A DNA stretch of 64,000 nt from Nitrososphaeraceae archaeon (GTDB lineage Archaea; Thermoproteota; Nitrososphaeria; Nitrososphaerales; Nitrososphaeraceae): NCBI GenBank assembly GCA_009377575.1, contig WHTU01000010.1:1-64000 (forward strand), written 5' to 3'. Below the pieces are notes generated by a model. That model had not been told where the DNA came from. It saw only the letters and a program-made list of their open reading frames with translations, and searched no databases. This document shows positions 62,735 to 64,000 of this stretch, piece by piece. The position numbers and the translations under genes were made by a program. The first letter of the stretch is position 1, and every line of letters starts with the position of its first letter.

Positions 62735-62920
62735 TTAATGACCTGAAAGTGAAAGATTTCTATCCCCAAGATATGTAGTCAGGTCAGCCATTATCGTTGC
62801 ATTATTTTCTACTGGTACATTCCTATAATTCACGAATCCAGCCCAAACAATCAGAAGTACAGTAGTAATCACTATTAAGGCAAAGATTACTTTGTGCTTA
62901 GTCCTTCTACCCATCGACAT
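62735..62920 (-). CDS. Small single-helix membrane protein
   Basis: 61 residues: a basic start (MSMGRRTKHK), one membrane helix (about 11-29, VIFALIVITTVLLIVWAGFV) and a polar tail ending TYLGDRNLSLSGH. Composition supports a real gene. Family and function unknown. Confidence 0.5.
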   Translation of the reverse strand: MSMGRRTKHKVIFALIVITTVLLIVWAGFVNYRNVPVENNATIMADLTTYLGDRNLSLSGH

Positions 62921-63730
62921 AAGATTATGATACTACACAAATCTAAAAGTTATAAAAATATCCCTTATTGTGATAAACTTTGTTTATATTCGAGAACTTG
63001 CAAAAAGATGATTGGGGATTATCCTTCTGTATTGCAATACCCACAATCACACAAGGCATTGCCAAAGTTTTTACATGCTAAGGGAGTCCAAATGTGTCTG
63101 GCGGCCTCTCTTATAGACAATTCTGTTTTTTGTGCCATTTCATGTAATATTCACATTCTAAATTGAAATAATTTTATCTGAATGGGCTATTACATTTCAA
63201 GATTGATCCTGAGTATTCAGGGTTGTACTTAACTCAAGGCCTGATACGTTATTAGGTGAATCAAGTAATCAACAGTATGAAAACTGACCATTGTGAGCAC
63301 CCAAATCATGAGGACTATATGGAGGCTTTCCTAGAGAAATTCCCTACTTGCAACAAGAGATGCACACTACGTAACCATATCTGTTGACCAAGAAGAATGG
63401 GCAATCTCCTTAGCAAATCCAGATAAGAATACAGTCAAATGTTGTCAGGTTTGCAGCTTAAGTGAAGGTACGAGGAGGGCAAGCAGACCTATGGCGGTGG
63501 TCTAAAATATGATTGCCCTTAAATGGTGATGCCCCAGCTACACGATAATCTATAATTGCCCTTATCCTCCTATGTTATGAGTACATTCGGGACAAGCCTA
63601 GGACTGACTCCTTATTAGATTTTTTTATGAAAACATCTCGGGCCAATAGAATATGTTATGATGTCTTTATGGCAAAACCAATATTTATTTAGATGTTTCC
63701 CGGCACTTAGAATTACGAAGTGTCAATTAG
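62921..63730. other. Sparse accessory region before the SDR gene
   Basis: Contains a doubtful plus-strand frame at 62927-63166 with several cysteines (YCDKLCLYSRTCKKM) and the frameshifted gene at 63277-63505. No RNA gene or repeat is obvious. The SDR gene is preceded by an AT-rich promoter region. Confidence 0.3.
63277..63505 (+). pseudogene. Small cysteine-rich gene with a frameshift
   Basis: From ATG at 63277: MKTDHCEHPNHEDYMEAFLE, then KFPTCNKRCT, then a stop at 63385-63387. In the next frame the coding-like sequence continues: HYVTISVDQEEWAISLANPD, then KNTVKCCQVCSLSEGTRRAS to a TAA at 63503-63505. The two parts read as one protein of about 75 residues with many Cys and His, joined by a shift near 63350. 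Family unknown. Confidence 0.4.
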
Positions 63731-64000
63731 ATGTTGAAAAATAAAGTAGCGCTAATTACTGGAGCAAGCAGTGGGATAGGCTATGCTACTTCAGTTGCTC
63801 TATCAAAGGCCGGTGCACATGTAGCAGCCGGAGCGAGGCGAGCTGAAAGGTTAAAGGAATTAGAAAAAGAAATAAGCGATTCTCAAGGGGCAGAAATCCT
63901 TGTTCATGATCTTGATGTTACCGACAGGGCAAATTGCAACTCATTCGTTGACGCCGCTGTCAAGAAATGGGGCACAGTTGATATATTAGTAAATAATGCT
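63731..64000 (+). CDS. Short-chain dehydrogenase/reductase, N-terminal part (cut by window edge)
   Basis: The first 90 codons of an SDR enzyme. The NAD(P)-binding motif is ITGASSGIG (TGxxxGIG) at about 8-16, an arginine-rich segment AAGARRAERL (about 33-42) follows the second strand, suggesting NADP use, then DLDVTD (about 61-66) and the structural VDILVNNA (NNAG motif) at the window edge. The catalytic Tyr-x3-Lys lies beyond the window. ATG start. Confidence 0.9.
   Translation, partial: MLKNKVALITGASSGIGYATSVALSKAGAHVAAGARRAERLKELEKEISDSQGAEILVHDLDVTDRANCNSFVDAAVKKWGTVDILVNNA

Overview
The window is archaeal and most resembles a soil ammonia-oxidising thaumarchaeon (Nitrososphaeria, probably Nitrososphaerales). 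Supporting genes are a replication factor C small subunit, Spt5/NusG with uL11, Dph2 (diphthamide), a DtdA-type D-aminoacyl-tRNA deacylase, an archaeal SRP RNA, the two-subunit aconitase-X of the archaeal mevalonate route, BluB, and many small zinc-ribbon, winged-helix and secreted proteins of thaumarchaeal style. DNA is AT-rich. Many genes start with TTG or GTG and sit 25-40 bases behind a TATA-like box, as expected for leaderless archaeal mRNAs. No rRNA, CRISPR array, replication origin or intact insertion sequence was seen.

Layout. 0-10 kb: housekeeping (partial Rossmann dehydrogenase, DUF2024-like protein, aconitase-X pair, tRNA thiolase, SRP RNA, Dph2), a membrane PDE-like/degenerate methyltransferase fusion, BluB, tRNA-Val and an HTH/zinc protein. 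10-15.5 kb: two divergent receiver-only response regulators, a helix-turn-helix protein and a class V aminotransferase. 16-24.6 kb: a phosphate/polyphosphate island (pstC-pstA-pstB, phoU, AbrB-PhoU fusion, HAD phosphatase, SixA, Ppx) without a pstS gene. 25-37 kb: UppP, NadE, RfcS, uL11, Spt5, DtdA, a Nudix protein and a rhodanese-metallo-beta-lactamase fusion. 37-43.5 kb: small exported proteins, thioredoxin and an exported DsbA-like oxidoreductase. 43.8-52 kb: LeuA, a flavin reductase, a PsbP-like protein and a MarR-MFS efflux operon with a probable operator. 52-60 kb: exported and hypothetical proteins, an HNH nuclease overlapping a four-helix membrane gene, radical SAM, HIT and SIMPL proteins. 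60.6-63.7 kb: a decaying accessory stretch with an integrase fragment, two frameshifted genes and palindromes. The window ends inside a short-chain dehydrogenase.

The gene groups fit together as follows. The phosphate island combines uptake (Pst), two PhoU-type proteins and polyphosphate turnover (Ppx, SixA), with related AT-rich palindromes ahead of three of its units. Thioredoxin and the DsbA-like protein suggest separate cytoplasmic and extracytoplasmic thiol chemistry.

The most unusual items are the PDE/methyltransferase fusion, reading frames that seem to begin with ATT (pstC and a 56-codon gene near 29.2 kb), the duplicated 5' end of pstB, the HNH/membrane overlapping pair, and several genes of about 35-55 codons that are easy to miss. 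Functions are assigned from motifs read by eye; no database search was run.
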